Assembly (NCBI GenBank): GCA_023376005.1
Contig: CM042157.1
Span: forward strand, 53,134,165-53,198,164
DNA length: 64,000 bases
Reading direction: 5' to 3'
Source: Doryteuthis pealeii
Taxonomy: Eukaryota > Mollusca > Cephalopoda > Myopsida > Loliginidae
A model generated the notes under the pieces. It was not told where the DNA came from and did no database searches. It saw only the letters and a program-made list of their open reading frames with translations. Shown in pieces: positions 17,010-29,300 of the stretch. The position numbers were made by a program, and so were the translations under genes. Position 1 is the first letter of the stretch. The number at the start of each line of letters is the position of its first letter.

Positions 17010-17765
17010 CACTCGCCAACAAAACAAATTAAAACACAAATCGGAGGCAACAAGCGGAAGTGAACTCAATGGTACCCTATCACGAAGTGACCAATTTGGC
17101 ACAGTTCTGCGCATAGGCTCGGATTGAGTTATGCTTGAAAGGAATTCCAAAACAACAAAAATAATATTGTAAGGAATCCGGATTTTCAGCCAATAAAAAA
17201 AATTCTCCCGCTAAAACACCTAAAAGGCATTCTGGAGCCTACCTCGTAGTATATAAACTCGGGCATTTTGAGGATCGCCAGTTGACTGAGGGCTTTCAGG
17301 CCATTCATATCGCCGATTGACCGGCAGGCAGGCAGGATTAAAGAGCCTCTACATCTACCCGATGCCGCGCACACCCAACCAACTCAACCATTCAACTCCT
17401 CACCATGGCCGGCACGATACCCTTACCTTCCCTGACAACCACGAGGCACTGGGTCATTCCTGACTACGCCAAGTGAACATATCAACTTACATCGGCACCC
17501 TACCGACACTACTGACCATCACGGGTCCATCTGCCTACGTCACTATTCCTGACTTGTTTTTGTGACCGTATCAACTACTTCTATCTACATCGCAACACGA
17601 TACTACCTCACGCCTCGCACCAGGCCACAGAGAGAGACGATATATCATGACTTACCCCACATTCCAGAGTTACTACTAATACTTCTCAACAACGTTTTCA
17701 ACACTAGTTTATTTTAATTTCTTGTCCATTATTCTTCTTTGCATACGCTTTTATGGATATCTTAA
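17010..17765 (+). other. GC-rich island with a TATA-like box, possible solo LTR or transposon promoter
   Basis: Compositionally unlike the flanks. It contains GTATATAAACTCGGGC (about 17249-17264) followed about 25 bp on by ATCGCCAGTTGACTG, resembling a TATA plus initiator arrangement. It interrupts a repeat whose flanks match 36040-36130. No long open frame and no clear terminal repeats, so LTR identity is only a guess. Confidence 0.4.
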
Positions 17766-19231
17766 GATATATCACCCCCAAATTTTTTTTTTTTTTTTTT
17801 TTTTTTTTACTGATGCTCATTATTTTACTACTTTTCAAATAAAACCAAAATTTAACCTTTAATTAATCTTAATTCGTATTTAAAATGAAAATCAGCATTT
17901 TTGTGGTATCTAATATATGATGAGGCAAAACTTATTGGTAAATATCACAATGCTAAAAATGTGATGAATCTAACAGATCTATGAGACTAGCCTTAGTGAA
18001 TGGAGTTTTCTATACAATAATAGTGAGTGTAAACAAATGTCAATTTAGTTGCCACTGCTAAAATCATTGCTAATCCAAACTTGTGATCAGACTATTCAAC
18101 AATAACAATGCTACTTGCATGAGTTCTGAGTGACTTGTAAGCTATCTTATTGGCGTTTAAACTTGCTCCTTGTTTTAAATAATACTTTATAAAGTGAAGT
18201 GCCTATAAGGAAAGAATAATAGCAAACTAGTCTTGTAGGTCATTTGCAAATGTAGCAAGTCTCATGCTCACTAGCTGTTCAGTAGTGATTGTGATTCTGT
18301 GCCAAACTAAGTATTCTCACAGTTTTTACGATTAGAATTTTAACCGTCTTTTAATGTTACTGCAGAGATCATATAAAGGATGAAATAAATATCTAAATTA
18401 GGTATCAACAAAATATGCCCTGAATTTCACTTTAAAAACGAATTAAAATTAATTAAATCGATTATTTAAGGTCAAATTTTTGTTTAAGTCGAAAAGTAGT
18501 AACATAATGAGAACGAAAAAAAAAAAGAAAAAAGAAAAATAATATTACATATGTAATTAATTTTTAATACATTTTAAACATTAAATTCAATCAAAAATTT
18601 GATGAAAACGGATGCTTTGTGTGAAGTAAATTACGTACTAAAAGATTTTAAGATTTTAAAACACTTATAGTTTCTATCAATGAATAACAAAACATTGAAT
18701 AAACTATGTATAGAAAAAATATTTTTCTTGCTCCAAACACACAGAGAAACTAAGGGGGCAAAAAAAAAAAAAAAAAAAAAAATCTTGTGTTTTTAGTCAG
18801 TGTGAAAAATGTTAAAAATACGGTGGCCCAGTTGATAAACAAAAAATACCAAAAACCAAGGAATTATCTGATTTTAATAAGATTTTCAGTGTTGACTTAT
18901 CAATCAATGAATTCTTTCTTTTAAATTCCTGAAACGTTTCAATCAGATTGATACAATGGAAATTCATCAAAATCCTTTAAAATAAATATTGCCGTTCATG
19001 CCATCCATATGCGCCTTGAGAGCAACAATTTATATACCTAATTAATAGATAAAATTCATTTAAAATATAAATCGCATAATTTTTAGTTCATATTTTTATA
19101 TTCTAAAAATAAATATTTATCTAATAACAAGCTTATTTAGTATGGTGATCTAATAATTTTGGAAAAAACCCAATTGAAAAGTTGCCCCTCAAACAGAACA
19201 AATACTAATGTAAAATGTTTACACAGGTAAT
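17766..19231. repeat. AT-rich repeat mosaic
   Basis: Segments at 17806-17890 (minus) and 18435-18600 (plus) match each other and 36120-36220 and 60480-60640. The 60-bp core is at about 18852-18918. Poly-A at 18760-18782. No coding signal. Confidence 0.55.
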
Positions 19232-19831
19232 TAGGTACCACCAATTTACCCTGTGAAATTTAACCCCCCCCCCATATTTAACACAATGAAACTTGCATAA
19301 AAATTAATATTATCTTGAATTTTTTTTTTCCATTCAAAAGAAGAAACATTAAAAAAAACTCCTGATGATTTAAAAAAAAAAAAATTTCAGCTTACAGAAA
19401 TAATGAAAATTATGATTGAAAAACAATGTTTTCATTTTTGCACTGTTAAATCAACTGAAATTTAACGTAGCTAAAAACAAGTTACGATAAGAGGTTTTTT
19501 AAAAAATTCTATGAAAAATTCTATAAGATGATTTTTATAAATCTCGGTACCAGAGCTTTTTAGTAAAAGAATCATAAATACAGAATTCTGCTAAAAAATA
19601 TCAATAAAGAAATTGAACCTGTTGTAAAAAAACGGACTGTTTTACTTATTTTTCACAATAATGATGAGTAATTTTTCCCAAATCAGATAATTTGACTTTT
19701 GAATTAACCATTTTTCTTTATGTTCGTTATTTCTTTTTTGCGAGATTTAAAAAAATAATGTTCAAAAATATTTACGTTTCTTCCTTCAATATGGCCTAAA
19801 CTGATCACGTGACGTATTTTGGTGGTACCTA
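19232..19831. mobile_element. hAT-like non-autonomous element (TAGGTACCACC family), 600 bp
   Basis: Starts TAGGTACCACCAATTTACC and ends TTGGTGGTACCTA, matching the termini at 34422-35227, 21169-22724 and 41089-42824. Flanking 8-mers do not match, so it may have been rearranged, or its right flank displaced by the adjacent element. Confidence 0.65.
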
Positions 19832-20332
19832 AATCAGTAGGAACCACCAATTTTCCGAGGTCTATTTTATTTTATGAGATATTAAAAAATGAACTGGAAA
19901 AAAACATTTTTACTTTTTTTCTATAAAGATAAGAGTCTGAATAAGTATATCAATAGATTTGTATTATATTCAAGCCAGTAGTTTTTGTAGGAAAAATATC
20001 ATGAATTCTGAAATAAAAAGTGCTAAAAAATGTCTTTTTTTTTTGTGCTTTTTTTAATTGATATATTCTATATTCTATTAAATTGTCAAGAAAGAAAGAA
20101 AAGAAAAAAAAAAAAAAATTTTTTTAAAGAAATTAATTTTTAAGAGATTTTAAATCTTTTGTGTGCTTAAATAATTTTTTTTTAATGTTTAAAAATCTTT
20201 TTTGTGTGTACAAATCGAATTTTTCACTAATAATGAAATATAATATAACACTGAATTTTAGAATTCAGGTGAACTAAAAATTTGTCCGATCCACGATATA
20301 TTAATATTTTTAAGAGTATTATTGTTGAATAG

Positions 20333-23221
20333 TAGGGATGTGCAAATAATCGCTGGCTCTATAAAAGGGTGATCACAGGAAATTCTAAAAATCATAAAAT
20401 AAACTAACTATCCGATTTTAATAAAACTTTCGGTATAAGAAGTAATAAAAGATAAACTTTTATTGTAAATAAATGTTTACTAAATTGAAAAGGCTAATTA
20501 TATTTTTTCGTTAGTTTTTGTTTCGCGTATTGATCCCCCGTACAAAGATCTTTTTTTTTTTTTGTACATAAATAAATTTTACATTTTTGGAAAGACAATT
20601 TAATGACGGAACATATGTAAAAAAGATAATTCACTACTAAATCGGTTTTGGAAATAGGGCATCTTAAACATTGAAACTTAAATCTCGTAAATAAGAAAAA
20701 ATATCTCCCCCCCCAAAAAAAAAATTGTTAGATTATTTTCAAAAGAATTTTATATTAAAAGTTCCTATTGTCTACATTTTTATTTTATTTTTCAGGGATT
20801 TTTAAAAATTTATAAAATGTAAAATAAATACTTTTGTTTAATGTACAGCAAAATCGTATTTATTTAACCAAAGAAAATATTGTATAAAAAATATCTCGCT
20901 AAAAATAATGACATAATATATGTTGGTTTTTTATTTTATAAACTTTTGAAAATAATATTTGAATTAAAAATTGTCGTCATTCTTATTACGGATGGATCTA
21001 AGAGAAATAAAAACTCTGGGTTTTGGGGAAAACTGTTATTGTTTTCACTGTGTTCTGGGTACATAAGTTAATAGGTTCAAATCCGTGACATGTGTATAAT
21101 TATACTCTGTAAAAGAAAACTCAAACAGTGATTGAAGAAATTTATTATTTTATTTGGAAACAAATAATTAGGTACCACCAATTCTACCCTGTGAAATTTA
21201 CACCCCCTATATTTAACACTATGAAACTTGCAGAAAAATTAATATTTTCTTGAAAAATTTTTTTCCATTCGAAAGAAAAAACATTAAATAAACTCCTGAT
21301 GATTTAAAAAAAAAATTTCAGCTTACGGAAATAATGAACATTATGATTGAAAATCAATGTTTTCATTTTTGCACTGTTAAATCAACTGAAATTTAAAATA
21401 GCTAAAAACAAGTTACGAGAAGAGGTTTTTTAAAAAATTCTATGAAAAATCAATTAATTATCTGATTTTCACAAAAATTTCCATAAATGTTTACCATTGG
21501 ATGTAAATACATCTGAAATAGTTTTTTCTAAAATATATTAGGGGAAATAATTTTTACGAGGTCTATCACCCCCCCCCATTTTATTTTATGAGAAAAAAAA
21601 AAAAAAAAAAAAAAAAAGACGCGTCAGAAAAATTTTGTACTTCTTTTTCTATAAAGATAAGAGTCGGAATAACTATATCAATAAAACTGTATGAATGTAT
21701 GAGGTGTAGTTTTTTTTTTTGAAAATTAATGAAATTGGAAATAAAAAGTGCAAAAAAATGTCATAATATTAATATTTGAAAACTTTTTTTTGCTTTTGTA
21801 AATGGTATGTACTATATTCTATTAAATTGTCAAAAAAAAAAAAAAAAATTATTTTTAAAGAAATTAATTTTTAAGAGATTTTCAATCTTTTGTGTGCTTA
21901 AATATTTCTATTTTCTGCGTGAAATAAATTAAATATTTCTTTTTTTCTGTGTCAAAAAATCGAATTTTTCACGGATATTTAAAAATATGAATTTTAGAAT
22001 TCAGGTGAACTAAAAGTTGGTCCGATCAGAGCTCGATTAATATTTTTAAAAGAATTTGTAATTTTTATTGTTGAATAGTAATGTGTGATTCTTAGAATAT
22101 ATGGAAGAGCAAAACTGACATATTTGTTTTTATACAAAGAGACGAGACGCTTCTTGGTAACCAAAGTTTGTTTTTCTTAGCGTAAAAAATTATTTTATTT
22201 AACTTTATCGACCAATTAGAATAAAAAATATATATTGATTATTTTATCAGTTTTTCTCTTAGAAAAAATATTCAAATTTTCATTTTATTTACGATTTTAA
22301 AAATTAATACTAAAACCGAAGACATTTTTTTTAACGTCAATTTCACTGCGAAATTTTAAGATTAAATTTTTAAAAGTTTTTATTCATTTTAATAGTAAAT
22401 TTTGGCTAAAAAAGTATGTCCGTTACACCCATCCGTACATAGACGCATAGCTGTAAGAGGGTAATAATATGTCTTTTTTTCTGTATAAATTGTGACCTGA
22501 AAATTACCCTTTCACATGTAATACGGATAGGTTTATTTATTTTTTAAGATAACGATGTAATTTTTCCCATTCGGATAATTTGATCTTTGAATTAACTATT
22601 TTTCTTTGTTACAACCCTGTACGATCTTTAATTGTTTTTTACGAGATTTTTGATAAACAAAGTTCGGAAATATTTATTTCCGTTTTATTCAAGATGGCCT
22701 AAACTGATCAATTGGTGGTCCCTACAAATAATTCTCCCATTTATATCCAGAAAGCAGATATTACTGTTCAGTTAAAATTCTGAAGGTAAGTTAACTTTGA
22801 TAGAATTTTATTATAAATAATTTCTAACATTCTAATTTTGATTTTCCCAACTCTTTTTCAATAATATTAAGAGTTAAATCATGAGGCATCAAGGAAATGC
22901 TAAATTAGTAATTCGTTTTTGCTTCAGAAAATAATTTTTTATACGTATAATCCTCCATACTAAGAAAAGGTGCACACGTCAAGATGCGATAACTATCAAA
23001 GATTGGGAATTTATGGCAATTTACTTTAAAATACAAAAATTTAGGTTTTATGTAAGAGAAATTTGTTTTTTCTTTTTTATAACACATAAACTTGGAATTG
23101 TTCGTTATATTAAATGTAAAAGAAAACATCAAAAACTTAATTTTCCATTTTTTATTGACGTTTTAAAATATCTTTTAACAATCTTCACGCGTATTAAAAG
23201 ACCGTGTTTTGCACATCCCTA
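20333..23221 (+). mobile_element. hAT-like element (TAGGGATGTGCAAA family), 2889 bp including a nested element
   Basis: Ends are TAGGGATGTGCAAA and TTTTGCACATCCCTA. A perfect 8-bp target duplication TTGAATAG lies at 20325-20332 and 23222-23229. The 8-bp duplication and TAG(G)G ends are the hAT signature. A second copy lies inverted at 29603-31397 and a third at 32102-34117. Its interior is split by another hAT-like element at 21169-22724. No transposase is recognised. Confidence 0.9.
21169..22724. mobile_element. Innermost hAT-like element (TAGGTACCACC family), 1556 bp
   Basis: Starts TAGGTACCACCAATTC and ends AATTGGTGGTCCCTA. A perfect 8-bp duplication CAAATAAT lies at 21161-21168 and 22725-22732. 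The empty site is seen in the inverted copy near 30455-30470, which confirms the insertion. No gene. Confidence 0.9.
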
Positions 23222-24079
23222 TTGAATAGTAATAGTTCTTATAATATACGGAAGAGCAAAACTGACATATTTGTTTTTCCTCGTAACTACAAATGAGACA
23301 AGACGCGTTCCAGTCTACTAAATATTGTTTTTTCTTTTTTAAGTATAAAAAATTCATTTTCAACTACTTCGACTTATTTGAAATAAAAGTACTTCTTTAT
23401 TATTCTATCAGTTTTTCTCTTAAAAAAATATTCAAATTTTCATTAATATCACTTCTTTTAAAACTAACCAAACAGCCGGCATAATTGGAAAAAAAGTTAG
23501 TTTCACAGTGAAATTTTAATAACAAATTTCATTAGTAAATTTTACTAGTAATTAAAATTGTCATACATTTCATTTCTTTTTCATAGAATTTTTTATTAAG
23601 CTGGTAGTCATAACTTATTTTTCGCTACATTAAATTTAAATTGATTTAACGGTGTAAAAATGAGAACATTATTTTTCGTTCATAATTTTCATTATTTTCC
23701 TAAGCTGAAATTTAAAAAAAAATCACCAGGAATTTTTTTTTTAATGTTTCTTCTTTCGAATGCACAAAAAATTTTCAAGATAATATTAACCTTTATGCAA
23801 GTTTCATTGTGTTAAATATAGGGGTGGGTAAATTTCACAGGGAAAATTGGTGGTACCTATAAATTACAATTGATAAAATACTTTGCTTTGCATGAAAAAC
23901 GGACAGTTTTATTTATTTTTTAAGATAACGGTGTTATTTTTCCCAATCAGATAATTTGATCTTTGAATTAACTGTTTTTCTTTGTAACAACTCCGTATGA
24001 TCGTTACTTTTTTTTTGCGAGATTTTTAAAAAACAAAGTTCAAAAATATTTACTTTGGTTTATTTAATATGACCTAAAC

Positions 24080-25130
24080 TAGGGATAGGCATTTTTGTCA
24101 TCTGCTAGGAATTTTAAAAGCGAATTAAAAATAATTAAATCTATTATTTAAGGTCAAACTTTGTCTAAATCGATAAGTAGTAACATAATAACCAACATTA
24201 AAAAAAAGAAAAATATCATTACATATGCAGTTTATTTTTGATAGATTTAAAAGTATTTGTTTTGGTCAATTTCGACGCGATCCGCCATTCAGCCTCTTTT
24301 TCAATGGTTTTAGGCGCTTGTTTACAATTTTAAAATAATATTTGGGATGGAAAAAATTTACCAAAAATCAGGTAATTATCCAATTTTAATGAAATTTTCA
24401 GTATTGATTTAACAATTAATGAATTTTATAATGCATCAGTTATTTTATTTCAAAACTTGAATTTAGTATTTTTGCTATGAAAAATTAATATATAAAATTC
24501 ATTTAAAATAAAAGTATTCGGATTTTAAGTTTAAAATGTTATATTTTTATAATGCAAACCTTATTTTAGGCGCAAAAAGTAATAAGTTTTGAAGAAAAAC
24601 TCTATTGAAAATGTACCCCCTCCCCTTTTTAAGCAGAAAAAACATCGATGTAGAATTTTTTCTTTTATAGCCAATTAAATAATTATCGAAATGAGTAAAA
24701 AAGAAATCTCCAAAAAATAAATTATTTATTATTTTTTTACATTTTATTTTTCGATTTTCGGTACTTATTTTCTCATAAAACAACAACGGAAAAAAATATT
24801 TTTTTGTTTCTATTCATAACTTCAGTCTTTTATCTCTTTACTCTTTATACTGTAATTAGTATCGAAAATGACCAACTCGCAAAACATTTTACGCCCCCAA
24901 CATAAGGGGGGTCAAAATTAAGTGACCTGAAAAAAAGAGAAAGTTTTTAAATAAAATAAATAATGCATTATAAAGATCGTTCATTGATAAATAAACACTG
25001 AAAATTTCATTAAAATCCGATAATTCCCTGATTTTTGGTAAATTATTTTCTGTAGGGGGGCTAAAGTCATTTTGTCAAAAACGCATTTTAGGCTCATTTT
25101 GCCAGTAGCTAATCGCGTGATCAGTTTAGG
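24080..25130. mobile_element. hAT-like element (TAGGGATAGGCA family), about 1050 bp
   Basis: Starts TAGGGATAGGCA. Flanking 8-mers are ACCTAAAC (24072-24079) and TCCTAAAC (25131-25138), inside an older copy of the TAGGTACCACC family. Sequence is shared, in opposite orientation, with 39635-40696. The 60-bp core occurs near both ends in opposite orientations (24362-24432 and 24975-25035). The last 20 bp form a 17-bp-arm palindrome across the right junction (about 25115-25149), so the right end is less certain. Confidence 0.65.
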
Positions 25131-25149
25131 TCCTAAACTGATCACGCGA

Positions 25150-25345
25150 CCCAATTTTGGAGATATCTATAGATCAGAGTTCAGATCCTGAACGACGCTG
25201 TTTGCATTTCACACAGTGCTAATACCCCGAGGAAAGGTATGAATTCAACTATTCTCCCTCCAGCTATGGGTAGTATGGTAACCAATCTAGGAGAAGGAAA
25301 ACTGAATTCAAACCAGACCTGGAGAAGGACGGGCTCTGTCAGGCT
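25150..25345 (+). repeat. Partial tRNA-derived SINE, plus orientation
   Basis: B-box-like GTTCAGATCC at about 25180-25189, then CAGTGCTAATACCC and the complement of the CCAGCTATGGGTAG block shared with the minus-strand copies at 11464, 47874 and 50590. Confidence 0.65.
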
Positions 25346-25604
25346 ATTTCTACCTAAAACACGCAATAAGTAAAAAATACTAATCAAAATAAAACTATAG
25401 CCAGCCAACAATCAGTTGATTAACATATATAATATTATAATAGGTATAAAAAAAAGTATATTTTGTTTCAAAATGAAAAGTAGGCGAGGCTAAATGTTCC
25501 ATTTGTTCAATCGGAACGAGAAACAAATATTAAAATATGTACGATAAAAAAGACCCCCCCCCCCCTCGCGCCAAAAGAAAAAAAAACGTATAAGTCTTTT
25601 CTTG

Positions 25605-25665
25605 AGTAAAACTAGAAAACTATGAAGAGTGGAATTTCCACTCTTCATAGTTTTCTAGTTTTACT
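25605..25665. repeat. Perfect palindrome, 30-bp arms, single-base centre
   Basis: The left arm 25605-25634 and right arm 25636-25665 are exact complements around T25635. The centre reads AGAGTGGAATTTCCACTCT. There is no loop, so it would extrude as a cruciform rather than act as a normal terminator. Confidence 0.95.
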
Positions 25666-26024
25666 TTTGTACATTTAGGGGCAAAATACTAATTAAAGTC
25701 ATCAAAAAAGTTTTTAAACAACGTATTATCGCATGTTTCATTTCCCTTTCGGCTTTCGTATTAACAACAACGCGAAAACCATCTAAGTTTTATTTGTTTC
25801 TAACTTGGTATTAAAACAGAATGGCCTTTGCAACTTGTTTCATAAGAATCAAACAAATTTATGACTTTAAGAATAATAATAAAAAAAAAACAACCAAACA
25901 AACAAAACCAAAAAAAACAAAACATGAGAGACTTATATTTTACAAGGTCAACTGTGCCACAATAATTCAGTCAAGGTTAGAAATTGAGAAATTAGCATAA
26001 AAGAGGAAGAGCTTTTCAGTGAGC
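25666..26024. other. AT-rich sequence, no gene seen
   Basis: Contains a K/N/T-type A-rich stretch at 25876-25922 and no supported coding or repeat feature. Confidence 0.6.
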
Positions 26025-26409
26025 AAAGAAGAAGAAAAAAGAAGAAGAAGAAAAAGAAGAAGAAAAAAGAAAAAAGAAGAAAAAAAGAAAAAAAAAAGAA
26101 AAAAAAAAGAAGAAAAAAGAAAGAAGAAGAAAAAAAGAAGAAAAAAAAAAGAAAGAAGAAAAGAAGAAGAAGAAAAAAGAAGAAGAAAAAAAAGAAGAAG
26201 AAGAAGAAGAAAAAGAAGAAAAAGAAGAAAGAAAAAAGAAGAAGAAGAAAAAAAGAAGAAGAAGAAAAAAGAAGAAGAAAAAAAGAAAAAAAAAAGAAGA
26301 AGAAAAAAAAGAAGAAAAAAGAAAAGAAGAAGAAAAAGAAGAAGAAGAAAAAAAAGAAGAAGAAGAAAAAAAGAAGAAGAAGAAAAAAAAAAAGAAGAAG
26401 AAGAAAAAA
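26025..26409 (+). repeat. (GAA)n/(AAG)n imperfect microsatellite, pure purine on the plus strand
   Basis: 385 bp of A and G only, built from AAG, GAAGAA and A-run units. It produces spurious all-K/R/E (plus) and all-F/L/S (minus) frames. Confidence 0.95.
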
Positions 26410-26642
26410 CAATATCAAAATGAGTGGAAATCGAAGGATAAAAAAAAACAAACAAAACTTTTCATTTATGATCAAAGAAGAAATAAAGTGCTCTCATATT
26501 GAGGTAGGCATATCATCAGCACTGTAAAAATATTTAAATAGTAGAGTTGGTACTAAAATCGTTGATTTTCCAAGAGATTAAAATGTAATTTTAATCTAAT
26601 GTTAACTTTTTTCCATACACCTAACCACAAGTTCGTAGATGC

Positions 26643-27771
26643 GAGAGAGAGGAGAGGAGAGGAGAGAGGAGGGAGAGGAGAGGAGAGAGGAGGAGGAGGA
26701 AGGGAGAGAGGAATAGGGAAGAGGGGAATAGGAGAGAGAGGGAATAGGGAGAGAGGGGGAGGAGGGAGGAGGAGGAGGGAATACGGAGGGAGGAGGGGAA
26801 TAGGGAGAGAGAGGAAGAGGAGAAGGAAGGGGGTGGAGAGGAGAGGGAGGGGGTGGAGAGGAGAGGAGGGAGGAGAGGGAGGGTGGAGAGGGGAGGGTGG
26901 AGGGAGAGAGGGGTGAGGAGGGAGAGAGGGGGAGAGAGAGGGGAGGGGTGAGAGATGTTGAGGGAGAGGGTGAGAGAGGAGAGGAGAGAGAGAGGAGAGA
27001 GGAGAGAGAGAGATGTGTGGAGAGGAGAGAGAGAGATGTGTGGAGAGGAGAGAGAGAGAGAGAGAGAGAGAGGATGTGCGGAGAGGAGAGGAGAGAGAGA
27101 GATGTGCGGAGAGGAGAGGAGAGAGAGAGATGTGCGAGAGAGAGAGAGAGAGAGAGAGATGTGCGGAGTGGAGAGGAGAGAGAGAGATGTGCGGAGAGGA
27201 GAGAAGAGAGAGAGATGTGCGGAGAGGAGAGAAGAGAGAGAGATGTGCGGAGGACAGGAGAGAGAGAGATGTGCGGAGAGGAGAGGAGAGAGAGAGATGT
27301 GCGGAGAGGAGAGAGAGAGATGTAGAGAGAGAGAGAGAGAGAGATGTGAGGAGAGGAGAGGAGAGAGAGAGATGTGCGGAGAGGAGAGGAGAGAGAGAGA
27401 TGTGAGGAGAGGAGAGAGAGAGATGTGAGAGAGAGGAGAGGAGAGGAGAGAGAGGAGATGTGCGGAGAGGAGAGAGAGAGAGAGAGAGAGATGTGCGGAG
27501 AGGAGAGAGAGAGAGAGAGAGATGTGCGGAGAGGAGAGGAGAGAGAGAGAGAGGAGAGAGAGAGATGTGCGAGAGAGGAGAGGAGAGAGGAGAGAGAGGA
27601 GAGGAGAGGAGAGAGAGAGATGTGCGGAGAGAGAGAGAGAGAGAGATGTGCGGAGAGGAGAGGAGAGAGAAGAGATGTGCGGAGAGGAGAGAGAGATGTG
27701 AGGAGAGGAGAGGAGAGAGAGAGATGTGAGAGGAGAGGAGAGAGAGAGATGTGCGGAGAGAGAGGAGAGAG

Positions 27772-27802
<31 letters not shown>

Positions 27803-28028
27803 AGAGAGATGTGAGGAGAGGAGAGAGAGAGATGTGAGAGAGGAGAGGAGAGAGAGAGAGAGAGGAGAGGAGAGAGAGAGAGAGGAGATGTGCGGAGAGG
27901 AGAGGAGAGAGAGAGGAGAGGAGAGGAAGAGAGAGAGAGATGTGCGAGAGGAGAGGAGAGAGAGAGAGAGAGATGTGCGAGAGAGAGAGAGGAGAGAGAG
28001 AGAGATGTGCGGAGAGAGAGATGTGCGG

Positions 28029-28064
<36 letters not shown>

Positions 28065-28115
28065 GAGAGAGAGAGATGTGCGGAGAGGAAGAGAGAGAGA
28101 GGAGAGAGAGATGTG

Positions 28116-28153
<38 letters not shown>

Positions 28154-29300
28154 TGCGAGAGGAGAGGGAGAGAGAGAGATGTGCGGAGAGGAGAGAGAGA
28201 GAGAGAGAGGAGAGGAGAGAGAGATGTGCGGAGAGGAGAGGAGAGAGAGATGTGCGAGAGGAGAGGAGAGAGAGAGAGATGTGCGAGAGAGGAGAGGAGA
28301 GAGAGATGTGCGGAGAGGAGAGGAGAGGAGAGAGAGAGATGTGCGGAGAGGAGAGAGAGAGAGAGAGAGATGTGCGGAGAGGAGAGGAGAGGAGAGAGAG
28401 AGATGTGCGGAGAGGAGAGAGAGAGAGGATGTGCGAGAGAGAGAGAGAGAGGAGAGAGAGAGATGTGCGGAGAGGAGAGAGAGATGAGAGGAGGAGAGAG
28501 AGATGTGTGGAGAGGAGAGGAGAGAGAGATGTGTGAGAGAGAGAGAGGAGAGGAGAGAGAGGATGTGTGGAGAGGAGAGAGAGAGAGAGAGAGAGATGTG
28601 TGGAGAGGAGAGAGAGATGTGTGGAGAGGAGAGGAGAGGAGAGGAGAGGAGAGGAGAGATGTGTGGAGAGGAGAGAGAGGAGGGAGAGGAGAGGAGAGGA
28701 GAGAGAGAGAGAGGAGAGAGAGAGTGTGGAGAGGAGAGGAGAGGAGAGGAGAGAGAGAGAGAGAGAGAGGAGAGGAGAGAGAGAGAGGGAGGGAGAGAGG
28801 AGAGAGAGCAAAAAGACGGAGAGAGAGACGGAGAGAGAGAGCAAAAAGAAGAGAGAGAGAGAGAGAGAGAGCAAAAAAAGTCGGAGAGACGGAGAGAGAG
28901 AGAGCAAAAAAAGTCGGAGAGACGAGAGAGACGGAGAGAGAGAGAGAGACGGAGAGAGAGAGAGAAAAAAAAGACGGGGAGAGAGAGAGAGCAAAAAAAG
29001 ACGGGGAGAGAGAGCAAAAAAAAAGACGGAGAGACGGAGAGCAAAAAAAAAGACGGAGAGACGGAGAGCAAAAAAAAGACGGAGAGACGGAGAGCAAAAA
29101 AAGACGGAGAGACGGAGAGCAAAAAAGAAAAAAGACGGAGAGACAGAGAGAGAGAGCAAAAAAGACGGAGAGACGAAAGAGAGAGCAAAAAAAGACGGAG
29201 AGACGGAAAGAGAGAGCAAAAAAAGACGGAGAGACGGAAAGAGAGAGCAAAAAAAGACGGAGAGAGGGGAGAGAGAGAGGGGGGGAGGGGGGAGAGAATA
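26643..29300 (+). repeat. 2.65-kb (GA)-rich satellite with three compositional zones
   Basis: Zone 1 (26643-26940) is GGAGA/GGGAGA-type. Zone 2 (about 26950-28790) alternates GAGAGA runs with a recurrent ATGTGCGGAGAGGAGAG motif. Zone 3 (about 28800-29260) is a repeat of AAAAAGACGGAGAGACGGAG type. The plus strand is nearly all purine. The very long open frames on both strands come from the repeat and are not genes. Confidence 0.97.

Larger units (their letters stand above)
19838..23859. mobile_element. Outer hAT-like element containing two nested elements
   Basis: Starts TAGGAACCACCAATTTTCC and ends AATTGGTGGTACCTA at 23859. Flanking 8-mers are TAAATCAG (19830-19837) and TAAATTAC (23860-23867), 6 of 8 identical. 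Its own sequence is interrupted at 20333-23221; rejoined internal sequence resembles 21169-22724 and 41089-42824. It has no intact coding capacity. Confidence 0.6.

Noticed and set aside
22905..23484. Short open frames of 60-75 codons
   Set aside because: AT-rich chance frames inside hAT-like elements, overlapping on both strands with no constraint visible.
25948..26475. K/R/E-rich (plus) and F/L/S-rich (minus) frames
   Set aside because: They are made only of (GAA)n/(AAG)n sequence. No non-repeat protein segment.
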